Shown here: in pieces, positions 7,450-15,428 of the stretch
Layout of the letters: each line of letters opens with the position of its first letter
Numbering within the stretch: the stretch's first letter is position 1
Source: an uncultured Oscillospiraceae bacterium
GTDB taxonomy: Bacteria; Bacillota; Clostridia; Oscillospirales; Oscillospiraceae
Assembly: GCA_934668605.1 (NCBI GenBank)
Contig: CAKUNY010000021.1
Location: 1-17,373 of the forward strand
Length of the DNA: 17,373 nucleotides
Direction of reading: 5' to 3'
The notes under the pieces: model-generated
What the model was told of the DNA's origin: nothing
What the model saw: the letters and a program-made list of their open reading frames with translations, nothing else
The model's database searches: none
Translations under genes and position numbers: made by a program

Positions 7450-8900
7450 CAGAACGTTTTCTCGCGCAGAAGATCGTATTTGATCTGCCAGAGCTTCTGC
7501 GAGAGGTCGACATAGTAGGTGTGCGGGTTGTCAAAGCGCTTGACCTCGTCCCAGAGCGTGTCGATCTGCTGCTGGCAGTAGGCCTTGATCTCGGGAAGCG
7601 TTGGGAGCTTGTAGACGAGCTCGCCGTTTTTGAAAACCGGCACCATGAGCTCCTTGGCCTTGAAGTTGTAGACCGTCTTGCGCTTCCAGGTCGCCTCGGG
7701 GTCGAAGATCTCCATGTCCTTCGTGTCGTCGACTGTCTCGTCATACACGCACAGGAAGTCCGCGATCGCCTTGCCGTTGTCGGCGCCAAAGAAGCGGTAG
7801 AGCTTTTTGAAGTGCGGGTTTGTGATCTTGCCGACGTTTTCGCTGACCTTGATCTTGGGGATCACGTTCCCGTTTTCGTCCTCGATCGCCGCGAGCTTGT
7901 ATACCCCGCCGAAGACCGGCTCGGAGCGCGCGGTGATGAGCCGCTCACCGACGCCGAACTGGTCAATTCTCGCGCCCTGCAGCAAAAGGTCGCGAATGAG
8001 GTATTCGTCCAGCGCATTGGAGCACGAGATCGTGCAGCTCTCCCAGCCCGCGTCATCGAGCATCTGCCGCGCCTTTTTGGTCAGATACGTCATATCGCCC
8101 GAGTCCAGGCGAATGCCGCACCTGGTAAGCCCGCGGGGCTTCAAGACCTCGTTGAACGCGCGGATCGCGTCGGGAATGCCGCTTTGCAGGGTGTTATACG
8201 TGTCGACCAGAAGCGTCGGGTTGTCGGGGTACGTTTCACAGTAGGTTTTGAACGCCTCATACTGGCTCGGGAACATCTGAACCCACGAGTGCGCCATCGT
8301 GCCGCCCGCCGGAACGCCGTAGAGCTGGTCGGTGAGCGTGCAGGCCGTGCCCGCGCAGCCGCCGATGTATGCCGCTCTCGCGCCCAGGATCGCAGCGTCG
8401 CTTCCCTGCGCGCGCCTGGAGCCGAACTCCAAAACCACGCGTCCCTTTGCCGCCCGGCAAACGCGGTTCGCTTTCGTTGCAATGAGGCTCTGATGGTTGA
8501 GCGTCAGAAGCAAAAACGTTTCGACCAGCTGCGCCTCGATCGCGGGCGCGCGCACGGTCAGGATCGGCTCCTTCGGAAAAATCGGCGTCCCCTCCGGAAC
8601 CGCCCAGATGTCGCCCGTGAAGCGGAAATTTTTCAGGTAGTCTAAAAAGTCCTCGCCGAAGATGCCGCGCGTGCGCAGATACGCGATGTCGTCTTCGCCG
8701 AAGTGCAGGTTCTGGATATACTCAATAGCCTGCTCCAGACCCGCCGCAATGGCAAAGCCGCCTTCATCGGGCACCTTGCGGAAGAACAGATCAAAGTATG
8801 TGATCTTGTCCTGCATGCCGCTTTTGAAGTAGCCGTTCGCCATCGTCAGCTCATAGAAGTCACAGAGCATGGTCAGGTTGATATTCGGATTCGTCTGCAT
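7449..8900 (-). CDS. pncB: Nicotinate phosphoribosyltransferase
   Basis: This encodes 483 residues, a normal length for the Firmicute-type enzyme. It joins nicotinate and PRPP to give nicotinate mononucleotide with ATP hydrolysis, the first step of the Preiss-Handler NAD salvage route, in the cytoplasm. Diagnostic segments are the N-terminal TMLCDFYELTMANGY motif, the GGTMAHSW motif with the catalytic, transiently phosphorylated His at residue 204, and the phosphate-binding RLDSGD at 264-269. The start is ATG at 8900 with AGGA about 10 nt upstream. It lies 92 nt downstream of the CYTH gene and overlaps the following membrane-protein gene by one base. A promoter candidate sits in the upstream gap (8982-9010). 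Confidence 0.96.
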   Translation of the reverse strand: MQTNPNINLTMLCDFYELTMANGYFKSGMQDKITYFDLFFRKVPDEGGFAIAAGLEQAIEYIQNLHFGEDDIAYLRTRGIFGEDFLDYLKNFRFTGDIWAVPEGTPIFPKEPILTVRAPAIEAQLVETFLLLTLNHQSLIATKANRVCRAAKGRVVLEFGSRRAQGSDAAILGARAAYIGGCAGTACTLTDQLYGVPAGGTMAHSWVQMFPSQYEAFKTYCETYPDNPTLLVDTYNTLQSGIPDAIRAFNEVLKPRGLTRCGIRLDSGDMTYLTKKARQMLDDAGWESCTISCSNALDEYLIRDLLLQGARIDQFGVGERLITARSEPVFGGVYKLAAIEDENGNVIPKIKVSENVGKITNPHFKKLYRFFGADNGKAIADFLCVYDETVDDTKDMEIFDPEATWKRKTVYNFKAKELMVPVFKNGELVYKLPTLPEIKAYCQQQIDTLWDEVKRFDNPHTYYVDLSQKLWQIKYDLLREKTF

Positions 8901-8956
8901 GATGTTCGTTCCTTTCTGAACGTGTATTTGCGTGTGTACGCTTTCGATGCAGGGTG

Positions 8957-8972
8957 CGGCGAAGTCTCGCCG
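8957..8972 (-). promoter_or_regulatory. Short hairpin at 5' end of the predicted pncB mRNA
   Basis: CGGCGA-GACT-TCGCCG forms a perfect 6-bp stem with a 4-nt loop. If the promoter at 8982-9010 is used, the hairpin sits within the first ~20 nt of the mRNA, about 55 nt before the pncB start. It could stabilise the 5' end or be an operator. No match to the NiaR operator was seen. Confidence 0.4.
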
Positions 8973-8981
8973 TTTTGTCTT

Positions 8982-9010
8982 ACTATATCATATTATTTCC
9001 CATCCGCCAA
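8982..9010 (-). promoter_or_regulatory. Candidate promoter of pncB
   Basis: TTGGCG (9010-9005), a 17-nt spacer and TATAGT (8987-8982) lie on the minus strand. The -35 box is inside the last codons of the CYTH gene. It would give pncB and the membrane-protein gene a start independent of the CYTH gene. The -35 is only a partial match. Confidence 0.45.
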
Positions 9011-9598
9011 CCGTCTGGCGCGGACAAATTTGCTTTTTTGCTCCTCCGTGAGGCCATATTTCCGGGAAAGCTCGCCCGCGAAGGCAAGAAGCGCCTTGCC
9101 GTCTCCCCGCGTGAGCTCGAGCTCGAGCTCGCAGAAGGGCTCCTTATGCCGTCCGCCCAGCAGCTCTCCGCCATCCGCGCAGATTTCGCACGTCGTGCCG
9201 TCCGGGAGCCTGAGCGGCTGCGTCAGACGCACGAACACCGCCCCGCAGACCATTTGAAGCCCGGGCTTTGTCAGCGTCAGGAGCTCCTCCGGCGCGCCCT
9301 TGGAAACGAGCGTTCCGATGGCCTCCTCGGGCGTTTTTCCTTCGCATTCCCACTCGCCGCGCGCGTAGCCCTCGCCGGGCGTTTTCATCGTCACGACGCT
9401 CTTTTCGTTCTCCTGCCGCACGCGGAGCATCCATTTGCGGCTCGATAATGCGCCGTCCGCCGTGTCAAAATACGTCGTGCGCATGTGGATCTCGCGCAGC
9501 TTCTCCTGCGCCAATTTCACGACCTTTTCGTCGCGCAATATTTCTCCCAGCTGCCCGACGCTCTTCGCGCGCAGCTTGATTTCAAACTCGGTCGCCAT
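8993..9598 (-). CDS. CYTH-domain protein, probable inorganic triphosphatase
   Basis: This encodes 201 residues. The N-terminus has the defining CYTH signature E-x-E-x-K (E4, E6, K8), followed by alternating charged strands typical of the triphosphate tunnel fold (RTTYFDTAD, LRVRQEN, VVTMKTP, CELELELTRGD). Family members hydrolyse tripolyphosphate or other triphosphates with a divalent metal. Which substrate is used here cannot be read from the sequence. I chose ATG at 9598 over an in-frame ATG at 9616 because GGGAGGG lies 5-6 nt before 9598 and the conserved signature starts there. It is divergent from spoIIE, with a promoter at 9628-9656. Confidence 0.88.
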   Translation of the reverse strand: MATEFEIKLRAKSVGQLGEILRDEKVVKLAQEKLREIHMRTTYFDTADGALSSRKWMLRVRQENEKSVVTMKTPGEGYARGEWECEGKTPEEAIGTLVSKGAPEELLTLTKPGLQMVCGAVFVRLTQPLRLPDGTTCEICADGGELLGGRHKEPFCELELELTRGDGKALLAFAGELSRKYGLTEEQKSKFVRARRLADGK

Positions 9599-9627
9599 AA
9601 AAGCCCTCCCGCTCATGAGTTGGCTTT

Positions 9628-9656
9628 ATTCTACGACGTTTTTATCCCTTACGCAA
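9628..9656 (-). promoter_or_regulatory. Promoter of the CYTH gene
   Basis: TTGCGT (9656-9651), a 17-nt spacer and TAGAAT (9633-9628) lie on the minus strand, about 30 nt before the chosen CYTH start. Spacing is ideal and the -10 is good. In the same gap I saw no convincing plus-strand promoter for spoIIE. Confidence 0.6.
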
Positions 9657-9779
9657 GCGAATTCTCGGGAAGCTCTGAGGAAATCGGCGGCCTTCCTTAT
9701 TTCCCGCCCCATTTTCCGACCGGTTTTTCCCCCCTTTTTTGCTAAACTAACAGGCATCACAAAAGCGGAGATGGAAGCC

Positions 9780-11813
9780 ATGAAAAAACGCGCAGTTACC
9801 CGCACGTCCGCCGCGCGCCGATTTGCCTCGGCGTTTTCCTCGTCCTTTCTGCGTCTGGGGCTATACGCACTGGCCGCGGCAGCCGCGGGCTTTTTGCTCA
9901 GTGCGGCGCAGATCGGAGGCGTCTGTCTTCCGGCGGCCATCGCGCTGACGGCGGCGCTGCCGTTTTCTCTGGTGGCGGTCTTTGCCTACGCGGGCGCTGC
10001 CCTGGGCTATTTCGCGTTCTGGGGCGCGGCGGGCGCAGTCGAGCCGGTGGCGGCGGGATTTCTGATCCTGGCCGCGTCGTGCCTGTTTCACGATGTGGTT
10101 CCGTCCTCCCGCCGGTGGTTCTTCCCGCTTCTCTCGGCCGGTATCTACGCGCTGACGGCGCTCATCTTTCTTTTAAGCGCGCCGGTACATACAAAGGCCG
10201 TCTGCATCTATGCGGGAAAGGCCGCGCTCGTTTTTCTGTGCTGCTATCTTTTCGCGGGGTTATCCGAAAAGCGTGCGGAGAGCGTCGCGGCGCTGGGCTT
10301 TGGGCTTTTACTCAGCGGAAGCAGGCTCATGCTTCTGCCGGGGCTTCCCCTGAGCGTGGTGCTATCGGGCTGCGCGGTGTTTTTGTGCAGCGGGACGCGG
10401 GAGTTCTGGCTGGCCGCCGGGGTATGCGCGGTTGCCTTAGACCTGAGCTTCCGACCGGGCTACAGCGCGGGCGCGATGCTGTTTCTGGCCTCGCTCACGT
10501 GCCATTATCTAAAGCCCCGCTTTGCCGCCCTGCGCGCATGCGTTTATTTTCTCGTGCTTGCGCTTTCGTCGTTTCTCTTCGGCGCGGGGCAGACGATGTT
10601 CCCGCCCGGCGTCTTTCTGGGGACAGCTCTGGGGCTCATCCTGTGGAAGCCCGCGCAGCCGCTTCTAGCCTCGCGGGAAGCGCCTCTGGACGCAGCGCGG
10701 GAAAAGGCGCTCACGGCGGCATCGGGCGCTTTATGGTCGCTCGCGGCGGATTTGCAGCGCGGGTGCACCAGCGGCCTGGAGCCGCAGAGCGCGGCGGTTT
10801 TTGACAAGGCCGCCGAGGAGATCTGCCGCTCGTGCGCCAAGTGGAGCGTCTGCTGGGAGCAGAACGCGCAGGAGACGTTCCGCCTGCTCAGCCGCGCCTC
10901 GCGTGGGATCCTGCGCCGGGGAGAAGCCAAGCGCGACGATCTGCCGCCCTTGTTTTTAGCCCGCTGCTGCCACACCGACAGCTTCCTGCGCGCGGTCAAT
11001 GACGCTCTTTCCACGCAGCTTGCCAAGGTGCAGTACCAGTCCCGCCTCGCCGAAAGCCGCCAGATCCTCTGCGACCAGTACCGCGTGCTTTCCCGCCTTC
11101 TGCAAGGTCTCAGCGAGCGCGCCCCCGGCCAGACGGAGCCGGACGCGTACTGCCCCGAGCTCGGCTTCCGGGCGACCGGTCTTCGCGGGTCAAATATCTC
11201 CGGGGACTACGGCGCGAGCTTCCGCGTGGGCGAGTGGTATTATCTTCTTTTGTGCGACGGCATGGGCTCCGGCGAGGAGGCGCGCAAGGAGGCCATGAGC
11301 ACAAGTGCGCTTTTAAAAGAACTGATCGAGTCCGGCTTGGAGGCACACGACGCGATGCAGACGATCAACGGCCTTTACATCCTGCGAGACGGCGGCGGCT
11401 TTTCCGCGATCGATCTGCTGCAAGTGAGCCTCGTCTCCGCCGAGGGGTATTTGCACAAATGGGGCGCCGCTCCGTCGTTTCTGAAATTCGGCCGGACGCT
11501 CCAGACGCTCGGCTCTCCCCTGCCGCCTCCGGGACTCGGTGTGGGGCAGAGCTACGGCCCTGCGTGCATCCGGGTATCGCTCCAACGAGGAGAGGCGCTC
11601 GTTCTGACCAGCGACGGCGTAGATACGGCGATGGCCGAGCGGTACCTGCAAAGCTGCGGGGAGCTTCCGGTGCGGGAGCTGGCCGCCGGTGTGGTCGGAA
11701 GCAGCGAGGACGCCATGCCGGATGACCGCACAGCCGCCGTTTTGCGCTTGAAGCTCATCGAGTCGCAGAGCCGCACGAAAAAGCACGTGCTGTCACATAT
11801 CAGCCTCTTTTGA
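9780..11813 (+). CDS. spoIIE: Stage II sporulation protein E, PP2C-type phosphatase
   Basis: This encodes 677 residues from ATG 9780, chosen because GGAG lies 9 nt upstream. An in-frame ATG at 9771 is too close to it, and the frame stays open further upstream without a signal. The first ~300 residues are a multi-spanning membrane region of about ten helices. A conserved cysteine motif follows (C349, C352, C358-W359). The C-terminal PP2C domain has metal-binding DGMGSG (D493), SDGVD (D612) and DDRT (D648, D649). SpoIIE dephosphorylates the anti-anti-sigma SpoIIAA at the asymmetric septum and so activates sigma-F in the forespore. It is shorter than the 827-residue Bacillus subtilis protein, but all catalytic motifs are present. 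It implies a sporulating host. No Spo0A box or promoter could be called with confidence. Confidence 0.95.
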   Translation: MKKRAVTRTSAARRFASAFSSSFLRLGLYALAAAAAGFLLSAAQIGGVCLPAAIALTAALPFSLVAVFAYAGAALGYFAFWGAAGAVEPVAAGFLILAASCLFHDVVPSSRRWFFPLLSAGIYALTALIFLLSAPVHTKAVCIYAGKAALVFLCCYLFAGLSEKRAESVAALGFGLLLSGSRLMLLPGLPLSVVLSGCAVFLCSGTREFWLAAGVCAVALDLSFRPGYSAGAMLFLASLTCHYLKPRFAALRACVYFLVLALSSFLFGAGQTMFPPGVFLGTALGLILWKPAQPLLASREAPLDAAREKALTAASGALWSLAADLQRGCTSGLEPQSAAVFDKAAEEICRSCAKWSVCWEQNAQETFRLLSRASRGILRRGEAKRDDLPPLFLARCCHTDSFLRAVNDALSTQLAKVQYQSRLAESRQILCDQYRVLSRLLQGLSERAPGQTEPDAYCPELGFRATGLRGSNISGDYGASFRVGEWYYLLLCDGMGSGEEARKEAMSTSALLKELIESGLEAHDAMQTINGLYILRDGGGFSAIDLLQVSLVSAEGYLHKWGAAPSFLKFGRTLQTLGSPLPPPGLGVGQSYGPACIRVSLQRGEALVLTSDGVDTAMAERYLQSCGELPVRELAAGVVGSSEDAMPDDRTAAVLRLKLIESQSRTKKHVLSHISLF

Positions 11814-11845
11814 GTATCAGGTTTTATTCGTTTTCCGGAATGTTC

Positions 11846-11950
11846 GTAGGGGTCGATGCCAACATCGACCCGGCGGAACGCACCGTTTTTACGGAAATCT
11901 CCGGCGAATTCGCAGCTTCCCAATGGGGCGATGTGGGCATCGCCCCCTAC
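11846..11950. repeat. 105-bp MITE-like element with hairpin terminal inverted repeats
   Basis: The two 26-nt ends are inverted repeats of each other, starting GTAGGGG and ending CCCCTAC, with 3 differences. Each end is itself a hairpin: GGGTCGATG/CATCGACCC on the left and GGGGCGATG/CATCGCCCC on the right. Two of the three differences form a matched T-A to G-C change within the stems, so pairing is kept. The element lies between the convergent ends of spoIIE and the transporter cluster and contains no gene. I recall similar GTAGGGGCG hairpins as abundant intergenic repeats in gut Clostridia, but could not check this. Confidence 0.65.
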
Positions 11951-12022
11951 GCAAAGACGGAAAAATTTCAGAAATCCCGTAAGGGCGTACCGTGGGGTCA
12001 TATCAAATCATCAAATATGCGC

Positions 12023-12052
12023 AAAAATCCCTGCCCGTTCTGGGCAGGGATT
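12023..12052 (-). terminator. Intrinsic terminator of the downstream ABC transporter operon
   Basis: A 10-bp perfect stem (ATCCCTGCCC with GGGCAGGGAT, 5-nt loop) is followed on the minus strand by TTTTG, about 18 nt after the ATPase stop. The plus side is also T-rich (TTCGTTCTTAT), so it may also end spoIIE transcripts. Confidence 0.85.
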
Positions 12053-12069
12053 CGTTCTTATAGAAACTC

Positions 12070-12831
12070 TCAGAGGACCTTCGCGAGGAAGTCCTGGAGT
12101 CTTTCGCTTTTGGGGTTTGTGAAAATTTCGTCGGGCGTGCCCTCTTCGAGAAGCTTGCCGTCTGCCATAAAGAGCACGCGGTCGGCAACCTCGCGGGCAA
12201 AGCCCATCTCATGCGTCACGACGACCATCGTCATGCCGGACTTCGCGAGCTCCTGCATGACCTCCAGCACCTCGCCGACCATTTCGGGGTCAAGGGCGCT
12301 CGTCGGCTCATCGAAGAGCATAACCTCGGGCTGCATGGCAAGGGCGCGGACGATGGCCACACGCTGCTTCTGCCCGCCGGAAAGCTGGCTGGGGTAGGCG
12401 TTCGCGCGGTCGGCAAGACCGACCCGGCCAAGAAGCTCCAGCGCTGTCTTTTCCGCCTCCTCTTTTGACTTGTGAAGCAGCTGCATGGGCGCGATGGTCA
12501 TGTTTTTGAGGATCGTCATGTGCGGGAAGAGGTTGAAATGCTGGAACACCATGCCCATCTTCTGGCGGTGGAGGTTGATGTTGCAGTTTTTGTCGGTGAT
12601 ATCCACGCCGTCAAAGAGGATCTGCCCGCCCGTCGGAAGCTCCAGAAGGTTCAGGCACCGCAGAAACGTCGACTTGCCGCTTCCGGAAGGCCCGATCACG
12701 ACCACGACCTCGCCCTTGTGGATCTCGGCCGACACACCGTCTAAGGCGCGGATCTTTTCGTCTTGATTCTGCTGCCCGCCCTTGAAGTGCTTTTGAAGGT
12801 CTGTCACCTGAATCAGAACATCAGTGGTCAC
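12070..12831 (-). CDS. Polar amino acid ABC transporter ATPase (system 2)
   Basis: This encodes 253 residues. It is the energising subunit of an importer of the GlnQ/HisP type. Walker A is GPSGSGKST at 47-55, the Q-loop VFQ is at 95-97, the signature LSGGQ at 150-154, Walker B VMLFDEP at 170-176 and the switch His at 207. The start is GTG at 12831 with AGGAGG about 10 nt upstream, inside the end of the permease gene. The two genes overlap by 11 bp, which supports coupled translation. A short hydrophilic insertion at about 18-26 precedes IRALDGVS. It is the last gene of its operon and is followed by the terminator at 12023-12052. Confidence 0.95.
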   Translation of the reverse strand: MTTDVLIQVTDLQKHFKGGQQNQDEKIRALDGVSAEIHKGEVVVVIGPSGSGKSTFLRCLNLLELPTGGQILFDGVDITDKNCNINLHRQKMGMVFQHFNLFPHMTILKNMTIAPMQLLHKSKEEAEKTALELLGRVGLADRANAYPSQLSGGQKQRVAIVRALAMQPEVMLFDEPTSALDPEMVGEVLEVMQELAKSGMTMVVVTHEMGFAREVADRVLFMADGKLLEEGTPDEIFTNPKSERLQDFLAKVL

Positions 12832-13549
12832 TGCTGCGCAGCCTCCTCTCTAATTTCCCGACCAGCCATGTAAAGAACACGACCATCACGAGATAAATAA
12901 GCGCTACCACAATGAGCGGCATGAAGGCCGAGAACGTCCGGCCCCGGATGATATCGCCGCCCTTGGTAAGGTCTGTTACCGCGACATAGCCCGCAACGGA
13001 CGTTTCCTTGAGCAGCACGATAAACTCGTTTGCCAGCGCCGGGAGCACATTTTTGAGTGCCTGCGGCACGATGATAAAGCGCATCGTCTGCACATAGTCA
13101 AAGCCGAGCGACCGGCCTGCTTCCAGCTGTCCCTTATCGATCGCCATAATGCCGCCGCGGATGAGCTCGGCCACATACGCGCCGGAGTTCACGCCGAAGG
13201 CCAGCATGGCAACGCCGACGCCGTTTCTGGACGAGGCGAAGATGATGTAGAACATGATCATCAGCTGCACGACGACCGGCGTGCCGCGGATAACGGTCAG
13301 ATAGATTTTGCAGAGGATGTCTCCGATGTGAAGAAGCGTCTTTCCCGCGCCCGGGCGCATTCTGTCCGCGTTCTGATCCCACGTCGAGCGGACGATGGCA
13401 ACCAGCGTGCCGATGACAATGCCGAGCAGCACCGCCGCCAGCGTGATTTTTAACGTATTTCCAAGACCGGTCACGAGGTATTTCCACCGGTTGTCTTCTA
13501 TGAAGTTCAGGATAAACTCTGCCTGGAGCTTTGCGAACCACTCGTTCAA
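12821..13549 (-). CDS. Polar amino acid ABC transporter permease (system 2)
   Basis: This encodes 242 residues of the HisM/GlnP permease family, an integral membrane subunit that pairs as a dimer with the ATPase. It has an N-terminal membrane segment at about 30-55, the RGTP motif at 88-91, and an EAA loop (EAGRSLG... to VPQ) at about 143-163 that contacts the ATPase. Further membrane segments lie at the C-terminus. I chose TTG at 13549 because AGGAGG (13563-13558) lies exactly 8 nt upstream. A GTG two codons earlier (13555) is in frame but only 2 nt from that AGGAGG. If GTG is used, the protein is 244 residues. It overlaps the ATPase gene by 11 bp. Confidence 0.93.
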   Translation of the reverse strand: MNEWFAKLQAEFILNFIEDNRWKYLVTGLGNTLKITLAAVLLGIVIGTLVAIVRSTWDQNADRMRPGAGKTLLHIGDILCKIYLTVIRGTPVVVQLMIMFYIIFASSRNGVGVAMLAFGVNSGAYVAELIRGGIMAIDKGQLEAGRSLGFDYVQTMRFIIVPQALKNVLPALANEFIVLLKETSVAGYVAVTDLTKGGDIIRGRTFSAFMPLIVVALIYLVMVVFFTWLVGKLERRLRSSDH

Positions 13550-13576
13550 AGCCACGGCCTCCTTTCATGCGGGCGC

Positions 13577-13602
13577 GCGGAGGAAACTTGCGTCTCCCCC
13601 GC
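13577..13602 (-). promoter_or_regulatory. Intercistronic hairpin with GNRA loop, SBP/permease junction (system 2)
   Basis: An 11-bp stem on the minus-strand RNA, including two G-U pairs, is capped by GCAA (a GNRA tetraloop). It lies between the SBP stop at 13622 and the permease start. No U-run follows, so it is not a terminator. It probably protects the upstream SBP message from 3' decay and raises SBP level over the membrane subunits, as known for sugar and amino acid importers. Confidence 0.65.
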
Positions 13603-13621
13603 TTGGCCGCGATGTAAAATC

Positions 13622-14404
13622 TTAGTTTGCGGAAATGTACTTGTCGACGATCTTCTGCACCGTGCCGTCGGCGATCAGCTCCTCGAGCGCCTTGTTAAAC
13701 GGCTCCGTGAGCTCGCTTCCCTTGGCGAAGGCCGCCGCGTAATCCTCAACGGCGTAGGCGGTGTCGAGAACCTTGAGGCCTTCATTTGCAGCGACGAAGG
13801 ACTTGGCCGGCTCATTGTCGATGACCACGCAGTCGAGCTTTCCGGAGACGAGCGCCGCAACAGCGTCCGCGCCCTTATTGAACCGCTGGACATGATCGTC
13901 GCCAAAATCATCCGAGCAGTAGATATCGCCCGTGGTGTCCTGCTGGACGCCGATCTGATAGTCCGCGCCGTCGGCGTAGAGATCGTCAACGGAGGTGATC
14001 GGGGAGTCTTCCTTTACAACGATGGACTGGATGCCGGTCGCGTAGCTGGTGGAGAAGTCCACGGACTGCTTGCGCTCGTCGGTGACGGTGAGGCCTGCCA
14101 TCGTGAAGTCCGCCTTGCCGCTCGAAACAGCGCCCAGGATCGCGCCAAACTCAATGTCCATGATCTCCAGCTTGTAGCCGAGCTTTTCGCAGATGGCCGT
14201 CGCGATCTCCACGTCGATGCCGGCGGGCTTTTCGTTCTCATAGAACTCATACGGCGGGAAGGCAACGTTCGTCGCCATCGTGAGCGTCTTTTCTTCGCCG
14301 CTGCTTACAGCCGTTTCGGTGGATGCGGATTCCTGCTTCGATGCGCAGGCGGTAAGCGAGCAAATCAGAAGAATGCTCAGAAGCAATGCAATGATCTTTT
14401 TCAT
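13622..14404 (-). CDS. Amino acid ABC transporter substrate-binding lipoprotein (system 2)
   Basis: This encodes 260 residues. The lipoprotein signal ends in LTAC with the modified Cys at 20, followed by a short Ser/Glu linker and an SBP_bac_3 fold from about residue 40. Family markers are ATNVAFPPYEF near the start and AGLTVTDERKQSVDFS. R111 in TDER corresponds to the Arg that grips the ligand alpha-carboxylate in the HisJ/GlnH family, so an alpha-amino acid ligand is likely, though which one cannot be told. GGAGG lies 9 nt before the ATG. It has its own promoter (14449-14477) and heads the operon with the permease and ATPase. Confidence 0.95.
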   Translation of the reverse strand: MKKIIALLLSILLICSLTACASKQESASTETAVSSGEEKTLTMATNVAFPPYEFYENEKPAGIDVEIATAICEKLGYKLEIMDIEFGAILGAVSSGKADFTMAGLTVTDERKQSVDFSTSYATGIQSIVVKEDSPITSVDDLYADGADYQIGVQQDTTGDIYCSDDFGDDHVQRFNKGADAVAALVSGKLDCVVIDNEPAKSFVAANEGLKVLDTAYAVEDYAAAFAKGSELTEPFNKALEELIADGTVQKIVDKYISAN

Positions 14405-14448
14405 AGTCTCTTTCCTCCATCAATCGTGTGGTTGTTTTTGATGTCATA

Positions 14449-14477
14449 ATTATACACATGCATTGCATAAATATCAA
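14449..14477 (-). promoter_or_regulatory. Promoter of ABC system 2
   Basis: TTGATA (14477-14472), a 17-nt spacer and a perfect TATAAT (14454-14449) lie on the minus strand, about 45 nt before the SBP start. The spacer contains TGCAATGCA, which could be an operator half. It separates system 2 from system 1 transcriptionally. Confidence 0.8.
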
Positions 14478-14500
14478 GTCTTTTTTGCATGGGATTCTGC

Positions 14501-14517
14501 ACAAGCTTCCAGCTTGT
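14501..14517. promoter_or_regulatory. 17-bp palindrome upstream of the system 2 promoter
   Basis: ACAAGCT-TCC-AGCTTGT is a perfect 7-bp inverted repeat with a 3-nt centre. It ends 24 bp upstream of the -35 box. It could be a regulator site. It is not followed by a U-run on either strand. Confidence 0.35.
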
Positions 14518-14563
14518 ATCTGCATCTATTTGTATAATCTCGATAATTCACGCATATATGCAC

Positions 14564-14605
14564 AAAATATGCAGCTTCCCGGAATATTCCGAGAGGCTGC
14601 ATATT
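14564..14605 (-). terminator. Intrinsic terminator of ABC system 1
   Basis: AATATGCAGC pairs with GCTGCATATT. After one C-A mismatch the stem continues six more pairs to an AATATT loop. On the minus strand the stem runs into TTTTG. It starts about 24 nt after the ATPase stop at 14629. Confidence 0.75.
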
Positions 14606-14628
14606 GCGTTTCGTCCGTATATTATGCG

Positions 14629-15417
14629 TCAGTTTTCTGCATACCGTGACAAAAACTGGCGCGTGCGCTCCTGCGTGGGGTGCTCGATGACCTGGTGCGA
14701 TTCGCCCTGCTCGACGATCACGCCGCCGTCCATGAAAATGACCCGGTCGGCAACGTCGCGTGCAAACGCCATCTCGTGCGTCACGATGATCATCGTCATT
14801 TTCTGCTCGGCCAAAGACCGGATCACGCGCAGCACCTCGCCTGTGAGCTCAGGGTCGAGCGCGGAGGTCGGCTCATCGAAGCAGAGAATGTCCGGCTTTA
14901 ACGCCAACGCGCGCGCAATCGCGACTCGCTGCTGCTGCCCGCCGGAGAGCTGGTGCGGATAGAGGTTCATCTTTTCGCCAAGTCCCACGTCCTTTAAAAG
15001 CTTCTCGGCGTTCTGCCGGATCTCCTCGTGAAGCTCTTTTTTGCGCGTGCGGTAATCGGTCTGCTCTTTCGCCAGCAATTCGCTTGCCAGCATCACATTT
15101 TGCAGCGCCGTATACTGCGGGAAGAGGTTGAAGTTCTGGAACACCAGACCGAAATGGAGCCGCTTTCTGCGAATCTCGCTCTCTTTCTGTGTTGCGGGGT
15201 CGTCCGCGTCAAAGAGCGTCTCGCCGCCCACGATAATTTTTCCCTCGTCCGGCGTCGTCAGAAAGTTGAGGCAGCGAAGAAGTGTGGTTTTGCCGCTGCC
15301 GGACGAGCCGATGATGGCGACGGACTCGCCCTTCTCCAGGGAAAAGTCAATGCCGCGCAGCACGACGGTGTTCTTATCAAAGGTTTTGCAGATACCCTTT
15401 ACATCCAATACAGCCAT
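14629..15417 (-). CDS. Polar amino acid ABC transporter ATPase (system 1)
   Basis: This encodes 262 residues of the GlnQ type. Walker A is GSSGSGKTT at 37-45, the Q-loop VFQN at 92-95, the signature LSGGQQQR at 157-164, Walker B ILCFDEP at 177-183 and the switch His at 214. Compared with the system 2 ATPase it carries an extra charged stretch between Walker A and the Q-loop (about 68-87) and another at about 117-135 (EQTDYRTRKKELHEE). AGGAGG lies 6 nt before the ATG. The gap to the permease stop is 11 bp, so they share an operon. A terminator follows. Confidence 0.95.
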   Translation of the reverse strand: MAVLDVKGICKTFDKNTVVLRGIDFSLEKGESVAIIGSSGSGKTTLLRCLNFLTTPDEGKIIVGGETLFDADDPATQKESEIRRKRLHFGLVFQNFNLFPQYTALQNVMLASELLAKEQTDYRTRKKELHEEIRQNAEKLLKDVGLGEKMNLYPHQLSGGQQQRVAIARALALKPDILCFDEPTSALDPELTGEVLRVIRSLAEQKMTMIIVTHEMAFARDVADRVIFMDGGVIVEQGESHQVIEHPTQERTRQFLSRYAEN

Positions 15418-15428
15418 GTCGCGCCTCC

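Noticed and set aside
9435..9779. Upstream extension of the spoIIE frame by 115 codons.
   Set aside because: It overlaps the divergent CYTH gene and its promoter and lacks a ribosome binding site. The membrane region starts only after 9780.
14535..14552. CodY- or ArgR-like box in the AT-rich gap before system 2.
   Set aside because: The sequence around AATTATCGAGATTAT differs from the CodY consensus at about six positions, and no TGAAT/ATTCA inverted pair fits an ARG box.
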